64,000 bases of DNA from contig NZ_JQAZ01000004.1 in assembly GCF_001437205.1 (NCBI RefSeq), forward strand, positions 62,001 through 126,000. Direction: 5' to 3'. Of this stretch, positions 42,043 to 49,733 are shown one piece after another. Numbering within the stretch: the stretch's first letter is position 1; each line of letters starts with the position of its first letter. The position numbers were made by a program, and so were the translations under genes. The stretch is from Lactobacillus selangorensis. GTDB taxonomy: Bacteria; Bacillota; Bacilli; Lactobacillales; Lactobacillaceae. The notes below the pieces were generated by a model, which had not been told where the DNA came from, made no database searches, and was given only the letters and a program-made list of their open reading frames with translations.

Positions 42043-43440
42043 TCACTTCACTTCTTCTGGCTTGTTCAGGTCATCGGTGTAATCCAGCTTAGACTTCGTA
42101 GCGTTTTGCATAGTCGCGACCTGTTCTTTCTGCATTCGTTTGATTTCAGCTTTAGGATCATCAACAATTGATAAACCTTTGAGCTGTGTTTCCTTCGATA
42201 CAATCCCTTCAAGGGTCGCCGCCGTAGTGGCTTCATCTGCCATGTTGATTGGCAAATTGCGGTTAAACTGAAACAGCAAATCCTTTACCTTGTCAGACGA
42301 ATCTCCCTTTAGAACTGTGCCAGCGCCGAAAATGACCTCAAACATCTTTCGCAAGGATTCCGTAAACTTTCGTTCCTTGTTCGAAGCAAGGTTCTTCATT
42401 GGCAACAGCTTGTACTGTAAGGCCACACCGCTTGAGTTGCCAGAGAATGCCACATCGTTTAAGTTCGCGACCATAGAGATCTGGTAGCTTAAATCAGTAA
42501 GTCGGTCGATTAAATGTTCTTGGATAACGTCTCCGTCAGGTTTAGTCAGGAAATCAACATCGGCATCTTTGGAATCAATATCCTTGGAATAGATCAACTG
42601 GTTGTCGCTTAAATTTACGATTGGGTTCCCGTCTTCGTCTTCTGGAAGCTCTAATCCGAGCATCTTCAAATACGCATTATCGAAGTACTCGCTCTGATTG
42701 GCCTTCTGGCTCAAAGCCTTATCCAGCCCGTTAATCAGGGTCTTAACGTTGTCAAAGATTGATTGCCTATCTTCGTTGTCGTAGAACTCAACAGCGGGAA
42801 CGGCCTTAAACGGATTGACTTTCTCATCAACATAATGGGCATTATCATCAAAGGCGCTGTAACTATTTGCATAATAGACGGATCCGCTTAACTCATGGTC
42901 TGACGTGTAAGAATAGCGAACAAACGCAATAGGGTTATGAACAACCGTGTCATCATAGACCATGAAGGTGTTGCGAGCATCGCTGAACGCAACCCGTGTC
43001 TGGCTCTCTTCGTCTTGATAAGCGAATAAGAAAGACCTCCCATAGATGTCGGAAAGCCTTGCCACTTCGCTTAGCTTATCCACAAATGAAGTTTGGTTAA
43101 GCCAATCTTGAAGCTGTTCGTTTGCACTTGTATCATCAAACCCGATTTTTGGTGGAACACCTATAAAATAGCCGTTAAACGTTTCTACAATGTAATGGGC
43201 AAGATTAGCCACGATCCGATTGTCGGGCCTTCCAATAGTTTTATTGGCCTGATGAAGTATATCGTGGTCGCCAACGTAAAGTTTGTAGTCGTCATCAAAT
43301 TCAGGCTTGATTGTGCCGTCATAATATTCGATGAAGTCTTTTAGATCTTGGGTGGTCATCTCCTCGCCAACGGGGAACGTGAACACGTTAGAATTGCTTA
43401 CCATTCCAGAGCCAACTTTTGTATCTGCGATAAAAAACAC
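42043..43440 (-). CDS. Portal protein (SPP1 gp6 family)
   Basis: 465 residues in the longest reading. Portal motifs include DLKDFIEYYDGTIKPEF, NRIVANLAHYIVETFNGYFIGVPP and SGVALQYKLLPM. It forms the dodecameric DNA entry port. The start is uncertain: the only strong SD (AGGAGG, 43441-43446) directly abuts the GTG at 43440. The codon at the ideal 8-base distance is ATC (43431), and the first ATG (43404) has no SD. Confidence 0.92.
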   Translation of the reverse strand: MFFIADTKVGSGMVSNSNVFTFPVGEEMTTQDLKDFIEYYDGTIKPEFDDDYKLYVGDHDILHQANKTIGRPDNRIVANLAHYIVETFNGYFIGVPPKIGFDDTSANEQLQDWLNQTSFVDKLSEVARLSDIYGRSFLFAYQDEESQTRVAFSDARNTFMVYDDTVVHNPIAFVRYSYTSDHELSGSVYYANSYSAFDDNAHYVDEKVNPFKAVPAVEFYDNEDRQSIFDNVKTLINGLDKALSQKANQSEYFDNAYLKMLGLELPEDEDGNPIVNLSDNQLIYSKDIDSKDADVDFLTKPDGDVIQEHLIDRLTDLSYQISMVANLNDVAFSGNSSGVALQYKLLPMKNLASNKERKFTESLRKMFEVIFGAGTVLKGDSSDKVKDLLFQFNRNLPINMADEATTAATLEGIVSKETQLKGLSIVDDPKAEIKRMQKEQVATMQNATKSKLDYTDDLNKPEEVK

Positions 43441-43443
43441 CTC

Positions 43444-44709
43444 CTAGAAGTAATAATTTTTGAATGTATTGGCACGCGGGTTAGCTGAGCCATTAAGAGG
43501 TTCGAGTGCGTAACGCGTAGCATCAATCCCATGATTGTATGAATCGACAGGCGTGTTAGTGTACTCCCCTGTCTGCTTATCCTTGATATACGTGTAGTTT
43601 TCCAGCTCTTCGATAATCTTCACGCACCGATCATCAACGATGATTTCGAACTGTTGCATGAACGAGATCCCCTGAATAATCGAATCAGGGCCTTTCTTGG
43701 CGGCCTTAATTCTACGAATCCCGTCACGCTTGATTTCAGCAATAGACTTTTGCTCGGCAGCATCGGCAGTGATGACTTCCTTCGAGTAACCCATGCTCTT
43801 AATCGCATGTGCTATGGAATCGTTCAGCATTCCCTTCCGGCACATCTCTTCGATGAAATATAGCTTCTTTTTCTTCATGTCGACTTTGACCCTTACAAAG
43901 AATGTAGGATCATTTGTATAACCGAAATCCAAGCCGAAGTAATCTGGAAGTTCCTTCAACTCGTCAGAATGCGGATCCAACCGCCGCTTCTCAAACGTAG
44001 GGAAAACCAGCTTGTCTAGTGTTGCAAACTCTCCCAGCGCATAGATACGATAATAAGCGGGGTTAGTTCGCTCCAGGTCCATAATGTGTTGCTTCACAGC
44101 ATCATCGAGGAACCGGTTGTTCAGGAACGTTGACTGGATAACTTTCGTACCGGCCGGAGCCGCACCTTCGAAGAACTCTTTGTAAACCCAGTTCAATTTT
44201 GAAACGGGGTTAAACATCAGAAAAATCTGACGTTTCTTCTGCTTCTTTTCACGTAAACGAAGAACGAGTTGAGTGTAATCATCAAGGATAAAGTCGGTAG
44301 CTTCCTCCATGACAACATCGGAGATCCCTTTAATTGACTTAATCTTTTCGGAATCATCAAGCCCTTTAAAGATAAACAATGCCCCATTCGGGAGCACGAT
44401 TTCATAGCTTGAATTATTCACTTTGCAAAAGGGCAATAACCCCAGATCAGCGAGCCCGTCCTTGACGTCTTGAAAGATAGACAGCTTAACGGCCGCACCA
44501 ACTTTGCGGAGCCAAAGTACCTTGCGTGGAATCTCCCAGCTTTGGCAACATTTGATAATGACCTTTTGAATCACACCATGCGACTTTCCACTGGAAGCTC
44601 CACCATAATAAACTTCTGTGAAATTATCGTAATCAAAAAGGCGACTGTAAAAGTCGTCATTGAACACTTGTTTGGGGTCTTTAATCGCAATGTTAATTGC
44701 TATCGTCAT
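43444..44709 (-). CDS. Terminase large subunit
   Basis: 421 residues from ATG 44709 (the longer frame to 44754 overlaps terS deeply). PBSX/Terminase_3 type. ATPase Walker A-like YYGGASSGKSHG (about 34-45) with Walker B VVMEEATDF, and nuclease acidic residues in FGLDFGYTNDPTFF and the ADAAEQKS segment. Packages the genome by headful cutting in most relatives. Confidence 0.94.
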   Translation of the reverse strand: MTIAINIAIKDPKQVFNDDFYSRLFDYDNFTEVYYGGASSGKSHGVIQKVIIKCCQSWEIPRKVLWLRKVGAAVKLSIFQDVKDGLADLGLLPFCKVNNSSYEIVLPNGALFIFKGLDDSEKIKSIKGISDVVMEEATDFILDDYTQLVLRLREKKQKKRQIFLMFNPVSKLNWVYKEFFEGAAPAGTKVIQSTFLNNRFLDDAVKQHIMDLERTNPAYYRIYALGEFATLDKLVFPTFEKRRLDPHSDELKELPDYFGLDFGYTNDPTFFVRVKVDMKKKKLYFIEEMCRKGMLNDSIAHAIKSMGYSKEVITADAAEQKSIAEIKRDGIRRIKAAKKGPDSIIQGISFMQQFEIIVDDRCVKIIEELENYTYIKDKQTGEYTNTPVDSYNHGIDATRYALEPLNGSANPRANTFKNYYF

Positions 44710-45136
44710 CGCCCCCAATTTGAATGTTAATATCCGTACTCCGACCGCCCTCAAGAATCTTAGCCTTGTATTCGGCCATTTGAGCTTCGGCCAGTGTCCT
44801 TTTAGTTTCAGCTTGTAATCTCTTGACGTTAGCCTTGTTCATTTCAGCACGTTCTTCATGCTCGATATACCACTGTGACGTCTTTGAATCGCCGCCAAAT
44901 ATCTTCATTGCGATAGCCATTTTTGCGCGACCTTTTAGCCCCTTTTTCCAGCGTGCTTTTTTACTAACGAAATCTGGATTTGCTTTCTGATAACGATACA
45001 AAGACATGGTAGTTATATCCGCGAAATTACAAGCTTCCACATCGGTGCAGTTGCTTCGATACGCCGTTTCTAATTTCGACAGCACTTCTGGTGTGATTGT
45101 GGACGGACGGCCAGCAGATTTTTTACTCTTAACCAT
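44693..45136 (-). CDS. Terminase small subunit
   Basis: 147 residues: a basic N-terminus with helix-turn-helix (ITPEVLSKLETAYRSNCTDVEACNFADI), then a long helix (ERAEMNKANVKRLQAETKRT) for oligomerisation. Overlaps terL by 17 bases. Recognises the packaging site. Confidence 0.88.
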   Translation of the reverse strand: MVKSKKSAGRPSTITPEVLSKLETAYRSNCTDVEACNFADITTMSLYRYQKANPDFVSKKARWKKGLKGRAKMAIAMKIFGGDSKTSQWYIEHEERAEMNKANVKRLQAETKRTLAEAQMAEYKAKILEGGRSTDINIQIGGDDDSN

Positions 45137-45174
45137 TACATATCACCACACATCCTTCCCATTTCTGGTCAAAT

Positions 45175-45339
45175 TTATTTAGATGGGACACTGGGGACAT
45201 AAATTGCTGTTTTACCGGCATTTGTATTACGTCTACTGGTGTCCCGTGCCTTCTTTCGTTTCAGCCACTTTTCTAGTCTTGCGTCGGCTCTGGCCCATTC
45301 TGCCGTTTCATAGCCGTACTTCGTGTGAGTTGGTCTCAT
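45175..45339 (-). CDS. Small basic phage protein
   Basis: 54 residues, very rich in Arg/Lys (AEWARADARLEKWLKRKKA). Its ATG overlaps the stop of the preceding small gene (ATGA), so it is translationally coupled. No known domain. Confidence 0.62.
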   Translation of the reverse strand: MRPTHTKYGYETAEWARADARLEKWLKRKKARDTSRRNTNAGKTAIYVPSVPSK

Positions 45340-45521
45340 TCTGTAACCGCATAGCCAGCAATCATATTTTTTCTAAAGATTGCATGACGTTTCTCTTGTG
45401 AACGTTGCCCAAAATAGCTAAATTCAACCGTTGTGGCATTATCATTAAAATCAGTAACGTCAATAAATTGCAGTGTCTTTCCACTTTCCATCCAAATTGC
45501 CAAAGTTGTGTGTTCGTCCAT
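45336..45521 (-). CDS. Small phage protein
   Basis: 61 residues from ATG 45521 (SD GAAGGA). No recognised domain. First gene after the terminator at 45552, so it may open the late operon; no sigma-A promoter is obvious. Confidence 0.55.
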   Translation of the reverse strand: MDEHTTLAIWMESGKTLQFIDVTDFNDNATTVEFSYFGQRSQEKRHAIFRKNMIAGYAVTE

Positions 45522-45551
45522 CACGTTTCCTTCTTTCGATTCTTATGTACT

Positions 45552-45580
45552 AAAAAAGCCCACGCTTTCCACACGCGGGC
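45552..45580 (-). terminator. Terminator upstream of the packaging genes
   Basis: GCCCGCG / GCGTGGGC stem with T6 on the minus strand. It would stop transcripts coming from the activator gene and tRNA-like region unless antitermination occurs. Confidence 0.82.
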
Positions 45581-45607
45581 AATCATAAATGAGCAAGATC
45601 ATTTGCT

Positions 45608-45671
45608 TTGAGCTGGTAAAACAGGGCTAAATTTTCTCACAAAATGGCCTGTTGACATGAAACCAGCTCAA
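45608..45671. repeat. Large nested inverted repeat upstream of the terminase genes
   Basis: TTGAGCTGGT (45608-45617) and ACCAGCTCAA (45662-45671) are perfect 10-bp arms. Inside are AACAGG/CCTGTT and ATTTT/AAAAT arms around the loop CTCAC. It abuts the 3' end of tRNA-like element 1. Possible packaging (cos/pac) or RNA-processing structure. Confidence 0.65.
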
Positions 45672-45727
45672 TGGGGACGTGAGGAATCGAACCCCAGAAC
45701 GGCCGAAGCCGAACACCCACCGCCCCC
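45672..45727 (-). ncRNA. tRNA-like element 1 (truncated tRNA)
   Basis: 56 nt on the minus strand. GGGGGCG and CGTCCCC form a full 7-bp acceptor (one G-U), discriminator A, and TGGGG-TTCGATT-CCTCA is a canonical T arm. D and anticodon arms are replaced by a tight CGGC-TTCG-GCCG hairpin. No anticodon, so it is not a decoding tRNA. Confidence 0.5.
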
Positions 45728-45835
45728 AGATGGCCGTCTGAAGTCTACACTTCGAAACGGTCAACGGTTCTCATTGAAAGGAGTAAAAATGAAATCACAT
45801 GTATTTTGTTTGCCGACCTTTTCCGCGATCGGCAA

Positions 45836-45896
45836 CGGGTGTAGAAGGAGTCGAACCTTCGTGGCCTCACGGGACCATGTTTCCGAAACTGCACTC
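45836..45896 (-). ncRNA. tRNA-like element 2 (degenerate)
   Basis: 61 nt on the minus strand. Perfect T arm GAAGG-TTCGACT-CCTTC and an acceptor of 5/7 pairs (GAGTGCA/TACACCC). A mini hairpin GTTT-CGG-AAAC stands where the D arm should be, and a short TGG..CCA stem where the anticodon arm should be. Confidence 0.4.
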
Positions 45897-45971
45897 ACAG
45901 ATAATTTTTAAGAAAGCCCCGGCGCCGCTGTATTACTGTTCTGGGCTGTTTGCCTCATTTGAGAGCGACAT

Positions 45972-46057
45972 AAGACTGAACGAGGATTCGAACCCCGTAC
46001 AGCCTGCTGAATTAAACCTTCGCAATAGCTAAGGCTCTACCCGATAGATTTTGTGGT
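45972..46057 (-). ncRNA. tRNA-like element 3 (T-arm minihelix with arm-like stems)
   Basis: AGGCTG and CAGTCT plus ACGGGG-TTCGAAT-CCTCGT make a 12-bp acceptor/T-type minihelix with one T-T mismatch. Upstream are TCTA-TCGGG-TAGA (D-arm-like) and CCTT..AAGG (anticodon-arm-like). No proper acceptor pairs around all of them. The rest of 45728-46220 has no ORF I can support. Confidence 0.35.
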
Positions 46058-46220
46058 TGCCCACACGGGTATGTAATCATGGGAATGTGATTATGTATTG
46101 ATAAGGGTGCCGGAGTCTGATCGGACACCCGCGATAACTCGTTGCCGAATTATCACATTACTAATATAACCCGAATAAATACGTGTATCGTTCCGCCATT
46201 GTTCACTAAATGTTCAGTAA

Positions 46221-46658
46221 TTATAGATATTCGTGCAGGTCGTCTAACATATATGCGTCGGCAAATTCAAGCAACGCCTTGCTTTTGTAATACTCGTAAC
46301 GAGTGTGCGCATACCCCGTTTTTTGTTCCACTTGCCAATCACGAACATCACCATCATTGAAGTACAACATTCGGAGTAGCTTTCTGCTGAACGAGCTACA
46401 GTGGCTCATCGCTTCAATAACACGCTGAACAACTTGCTGCGAGATTAAACGGCGTGTGATCGTCTCTTCAACCGCATTGCCGCCGCTGCTTCCCTTAGGC
46501 ATGCCGTCATAATTAGGCGATCGTAAATCGTTCATAGAGCTGCCAGCTTGACGCACTGCACGCGGGAACCCTGTTTTCATGAATCTGTTTACTTTTGCAA
46601 CCGTCTTTTTCTTGTCGATCTCTGGAAACAAAGTCCCCATTTCGTAATGTTCTGCCAA
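46221..46658 (-). CDS. Late transcriptional activator, ArpU/RinA family
   Basis: 145 residues from a TTG with SD AAAGGGG. ArpU-type pattern: TVAKVNRFMKTGFPRAVRQAG, then a C-terminal sigma-like helix-turn-helix (QVEQKTGYAHTRYEYYKSKALLEFADAY). Family members switch on late (packaging and structural) genes. It lies last in the early region just before the noncoding stretch and terminase, the usual place. Confidence 0.86.
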   Translation of the reverse strand: MAEHYEMGTLFPEIDKKKTVAKVNRFMKTGFPRAVRQAGSSMNDLRSPNYDGMPKGSSGGNAVEETITRRLISQQVVQRVIEAMSHCSSFSRKLLRMLYFNDGDVRDWQVEQKTGYAHTRYEYYKSKALLEFADAYMLDDLHEYL

Positions 46659-46704
46659 TGTGACAACCCCTTTATGATATGATTGATCTGCTTAGATTAT
46701 GTAT

Positions 46705-46729
46705 GCCGTCCGCAATGGGCGGCTTTTTT
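46705..46729 (+). terminator. Terminator-like hairpin on the + strand
   Basis: GCCGTCC / GGGCGGC with T6 on the + strand. No + strand gene precedes it; it would stop antisense transcription or merely act as a hairpin in the early transcript. Confidence 0.45.
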
Positions 46730-46733
46730 CATA

Positions 46734-46799
46734 CTACCGATTAATTGATGACGTCATGGCCATCATGAAGATGAGCATTGCTAGAACTCCGATCGCCAT
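46734..46799 (-). CDS. 21-residue hydrophobic micropeptide
   Basis: Reads MAIGVLAMLIFMMAMTSSIN plus Arg, almost wholly a membrane helix. Its ATG overlaps the stop of the DUF1064 gene (TAATG) and SD GGGAG lies 9 bases upstream. Coupled translation and SD support it; the function is unknown. Confidence 0.5.
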   Translation of the reverse strand: MAIGVLAMLIFMMAMTSSINR

Positions 46800-47276
46800 T
46801 ACCAACTCTCCCTTTCTGCTTGCATTTGCTTAAGTATCGATGGGTAATTCACATCTGTATGCTTGAACTCTTTGACATGACTTGTAGCGCCCATGAGCTT
46901 CGTTCTAAACGAGTTCTTATTCACAACGACTGCTTCTACCGGATAACCGGTTGCACGGGTAAACAGCTTAAATCTAAGCCGATTGCTTGCGTCAATGCCG
47001 TATATGCCGAATGAGTTCTTCACATCGAAGACGTGAGCGACGTTTCCTTCATCGTCATACGTGATGAAGTCGGGCGTGTATGAGACTTTAGCGAAGTTCA
47101 GCATAGCGGCCTCGAAGCCTTTGACGATTTCATAGCGCGGATGAACGTCAAGATAAGGCACTTTGCCTTTTAGGAAACATGTATAGAATGTACGCTTCCT
47201 TCTGCGAGTCAAACTTGTACCCGTCTAACAGCACCTTGTTGCCGCGCTTATTTAGCGCTGTCGGTCTTGCCTGCAT
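46799..47276 (-). pseudogene. DUF1064 phage nuclease-like protein, split by a +1 frameshift
   Basis: The N-terminal frame starts at ATG 47276 (QARPTALNKRGNKVLLDGYKFDSQKEAYILYM) and meets a stop soon after. The C-terminal frame (from about 47178: FLKGKVPYLDVHPRYEIVKGF) continues the same protein. Joining them at ATG TTT CCT by one base forward gives YMFLKGKVPY, as expected for DUF1064 (PD-(D/E)XK-like, with the DFITYDDEGNVAHVFDVKNS core). Either an extra C near 47173 or +1 recoding at TTT C. A TTG-started frame at 47212 lacks the N-terminus. Confidence 0.75.
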
Positions 47277-47517
47277 CTAATGCCTCCCGTCGTTGCTTGT
47301 CTTTCAGCGCTTCCTGAACGTGTTTTAAGAAAATAAACTTTCCACCGGTATGCCGTGCAATGTTTTCGGCAAGAGGACGGTCAAGATCGTCATATCCGAA
47401 TGGAAGCGCATCTTCAATATCCTGGACAAGCTCTAAGCGATACGGAACCGCGTCCATAAATCCAAATTCTCGAACAAACATGTTACCGACTTTGATCACG
47501 AAAATGTCTTTGTTCAT
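47248..47517 (-). CDS. Small phage protein of unknown function
   Basis: 89 residues: MNKDIFVIKVGNMFVREFGF, then a helical acidic tail. Overlaps the DUF1064 start by 29 bases. Similar in layout to small early-region proteins of lactobacillus phages, without a known activity. Confidence 0.65.
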   Translation of the reverse strand: MNKDIFVIKVGNMFVREFGFMDAVPYRLELVQDIEDALPFGYDDLDRPLAENIARHTGGKFIFLKHVQEALKDKQRREALDAGKTDSAK

Positions 47518-47531
47518 GTTTTCGCCTCCAA

Positions 47532-48032
47532 TCAGAACGGAAGGTCCGATTCATCAATGTCGATCTGTTGACCGTTACCAGCGAATGGATCTGCCTGTTT
47601 GTTTTGTGTCCCTGTATTGCCTTGTGAGGCCGGGTGTTTGCTTTGGCTGTAATTGTCCTGATTGCTATTTGAATAGCCACTGCCTTCGTCACGTTGCCGT
47701 TGCTCGCTCTCTGCGCGTGATTCCAGTAGTGAGAAGTTATCTACGACCACTTCGGTCACATAAACGCGGTTGCCTTCCTTGTTCTCGTAGTTGCGAGTTT
47801 GAAGACGGCCATCAATTCCGACTAACGACCCTTTATGGGTAAAATTAGCAAAGTTCTCGGCTGATTTACGCCAGATCACACATTGAATAAAGTCCGCCTC
47901 ACGTTCGCCCTGTGCATTGGTAAACTGACGGTTTACCGCAACGGTGAACGATGCAACAGCGGCACCACTTTGTGTGTAGCGCAACTCTGGATCACGTGTA
48001 AGGCGACCGCAAAGCACTACTCGGTTGATCAT
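47532..48032 (-). CDS. ssb: Single-stranded DNA-binding protein
   Basis: 166 residues. OB fold MINRVVLCGRLTRDPELRYT ... FIQCVIWRKSAENFANF ... IDGRLQTRNYENKEGNRVYVTEVV (about 1-105), then a Gln/Asn/Ser-rich linker and the acidic tail IDESDLPF that recruits partners. Part of the phage replication/recombination region; its ATG overlaps the lipoprotein stop. Confidence 0.96.
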   Translation of the reverse strand: MINRVVLCGRLTRDPELRYTQSGAAVASFTVAVNRQFTNAQGEREADFIQCVIWRKSAENFANFTHKGSLVGIDGRLQTRNYENKEGNRVYVTEVVVDNFSLLESRAESEQRQRDEGSGYSNSNQDNYSQSKHPASQGNTGTQNKQADPFAGNGQQIDIDESDLPF

Positions 48033-48316
48033 TTCTTCACCTCCGTGTGATAAACAGTTCCATCAGCATTTAAACGCGGCGTAACTGCCACTTTGCCGTC
48101 TTCCCCAGCACTTCGTGACTCAACGACGATGTATTCAACTCCGGTTTCTTTATCATGAATAATCTTTGTTGAATCACGCCCATTACTATCTTGGTTATAA
48201 GTAAACTTCAATGGTGAGTTTTCTTGTGCTTTTGCAGATTCATCAGCTTCTGAACATCCGGCAAGCGACACTCCCATTACGAGTAATGACGCAAACACAA
48301 CAATTTTCTTTTTCAT
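48029..48316 (-). CDS. Small phage-encoded lipoprotein
   Basis: 95 residues with a lipoprotein signal peptide (KKKIVVFASLLVMGVSLAGC; lipobox LAGC, Cys about 21) and a small C-terminal beta domain (STKIIHDKETGVEYIVVESR). Placed among early genes between ssb and the YopX-like gene. Surface exposure is predicted; role unknown, possibly interference with other phages. Confidence 0.75.
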   Translation of the reverse strand: MKKKIVVFASLLVMGVSLAGCSEADESAKAQENSPLKFTYNQDSNGRDSTKIIHDKETGVEYIVVESRSAGEDGKVAVTPRLNADGTVYHTEVKK

Positions 48317-48741
48317 TCCATATCCTCCAACAATTCTGGGTTCTCGTGAATGTTGCCGAGCACCTCAACGCTCATATCGTTCATGCTTTGTTCTTCAACT
48401 AGCTCTGCTAATGGGCGTATCTGATGACACGTCCCATATCCAAAGTTTCCATCTGGTATATGTTTCCCCGGTTCCTCATCGGACTTGACCGCAAACATTC
48501 CACCCTCAAAAAATACCGCCGAATAATAGTCATCTGTTATCGGCATTCTGGCAATCCAGTGTTCCCCAGTGATATGAACAAAGTCGCCTTCGTAGATTTC
48601 CTTGCCATTTACGTCTTTCAGTCCGGTATACTGCTCCATATTTTCAACATCATAGAGGCATTCCCAGTCAATCGTTCCGGGATCCGCGTAAAAATACTCG
48701 TTTTCATCTGTATTCCATTGGCGAAACTTAATCTCTCTCAT
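48313..48741 (-). CDS. YopX family phage protein
   Basis: 142 residues. MREIKFRQWNTDENEYFY at the N-terminus and MEQYTGLKDVNGKEIYEGDFV in the middle are diagnostic of YopX. Common in Firmicutes phages, function unknown. Overlaps its neighbours at both ends. Confidence 0.88.
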   Translation of the reverse strand: MREIKFRQWNTDENEYFYADPGTIDWECLYDVENMEQYTGLKDVNGKEIYEGDFVHITGEHWIARMPITDDYYSAVFFEGGMFAVKSDEEPGKHIPDGNFGYGTCHQIRPLAELVEEQSMNDMSVEVLGNIHENPELLEDME

Positions 48742-48982
48742 CGTGTGCCTCCTTTACTCGTTTTTCGGCGTTTAGAAGAATTTCAGTGCCATTAGGATTT
48801 GCTGCCACCTTAATAAGCGTTGTCAACAGAGAGACGGAAATACCAGCTTTTTCAGCGGTTGTAAGTATTCCGGCAATCAATAATGATGTCGCTTCTGTTG
48901 GATTAAGGCCCTTTATTTTTACAGAGGCACCAAGGTCTTTTCCTTCTCCTAATAATTTAACCGTTACTTTTTTTTCGCTCAT
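48728..48982 (-). CDS. Small phage protein of unknown function
   Basis: 84 residues: a beta start (KKVTVKLLGEGKDLGASVKI) then an Ala/Leu/Thr-rich helical part. No motif recognised. In an overlapping early-gene string. Confidence 0.62.
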   Translation of the reverse strand: MSEKKVTVKLLGEGKDLGASVKIKGLNPTEATSLLIAGILTTAEKAGISVSLLTTLIKVAANPNGTEILLNAEKRVKEAHDERD

Positions 48983-49398
48983 TTTTCTTCCTCCTCGAAC
49001 AAGGCCTTGATCAAGTCGGCCAAGGTCAAGCCGTCATCGTTGGGGTCTAAGTCGATTGAGGTCTCTTCCTTAACAGTCGCTGGAATTGGGCTTTCTGTTT
49101 TCTGCTCTGGTTCATGAGCGGCTCGAAGCAAATCTGCAATAAATTTCATCTTTTCCGCTGCACGCAAGTCTTCTTCGTGCGGATCGAGATGGACGTTTTT
49201 GATTGGCGTATCATCGTCAAGTTGCTCTTCCTGCGTCTCAAACGCTGCGACCGCTAATTCGGCCGGGAACTTCGCATGCTTGACCATAAAGGCCAGAGAT
49301 ACAGCTACAGCCGCAATAGCAGAGCCTTCTGTGAAGCCTTCATAACTGATTTCTGGTGTTTCGTCGGTATTTTGTGTAAATGTGATTTTCTTTGTCAT
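48979..49398 (-). CDS. Acidic phage protein of unknown function
   Basis: 139 residues, strongly acidic, ending in LADLIKALFEEEEK. A small-residue-rich helix (GSAIAAVAVSLAFMVKHA, about 25-42) may be a buried or membrane helix. Overlaps the next gene by 4 bases. Confidence 0.6.
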   Translation of the reverse strand: MTKKITFTQNTDETPEISYEGFTEGSAIAAVAVSLAFMVKHAKFPAELAVAAFETQEEQLDDDTPIKNVHLDPHEEDLRAAEKMKFIADLLRAAHEPEQKTESPIPATVKEETSIDLDPNDDGLTLADLIKALFEEEEK

Positions 49399-49733
49399 TA
49401 TTTTTCTCCTGCTTTCGTTTTGTTTTTGTACTCAAGTTCTCCCCAGTTGTGCAATCGGCCAATTCTGGTCGAAATGCTTGCTGTCGTGCGCTGTAAGTGA
49501 CGTGCGATTGTGTCTAGCGAGAGACGCATGTAGTTATCTGTAATGTAGTCGTCTTCCCAGATTTCGTATGATCGACGCGAGCGAGCTGGCTTTTGTGGTG
49601 ATCGGACCCACTGTTCAGCGTGCTCACGGATTCTAAGCAATCGCGGATCATCGTCGGGCACGTCTCTCAAGTCCTCGTACTCACGAGCAAGCGACATGAC
49701 ATCGTAGCGCGAGTGATACTCTGTTTCAGGCAT
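49398..49733 (-). CDS. Putative helix-turn-helix phage protein
   Basis: 111 residues. C-terminal YEIWEDDYITDNYMRLSLDTIARHLQRTT (about 58-85) looks like a Myb/GcrA-type DNA-binding fold (W-x-x-x-E-D start, then I-A-x-x-L). Stop overlaps the downstream start. Binding target unknown. Confidence 0.6.
   Translation of the reverse strand: MPETEYHSRYDVMSLAREYEDLRDVPDDDPRLLRIREHAEQWVRSPQKPARSRRSYEIWEDDYITDNYMRLSLDTIARHLQRTTASISTRIGRLHNWGELEYKNKTKAGEK

Noticed and set aside
45640-46140. Annotating three functional tRNA genes
   Set aside because: None has a complete cloverleaf with an anticodon loop and matching acceptor; listed only as tRNA-like elements.
46705-46729. Treating the + strand hairpin as a gene terminator
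   Set aside because: No + strand gene ends nearby; kept only as a low-confidence hairpin.
47178-47212. TTG start giving a 137-residue stand-alone DUF1064 protein
   Set aside because: Its first dozen residues are an out-of-frame reading of the true N-terminus encoded in the other frame.
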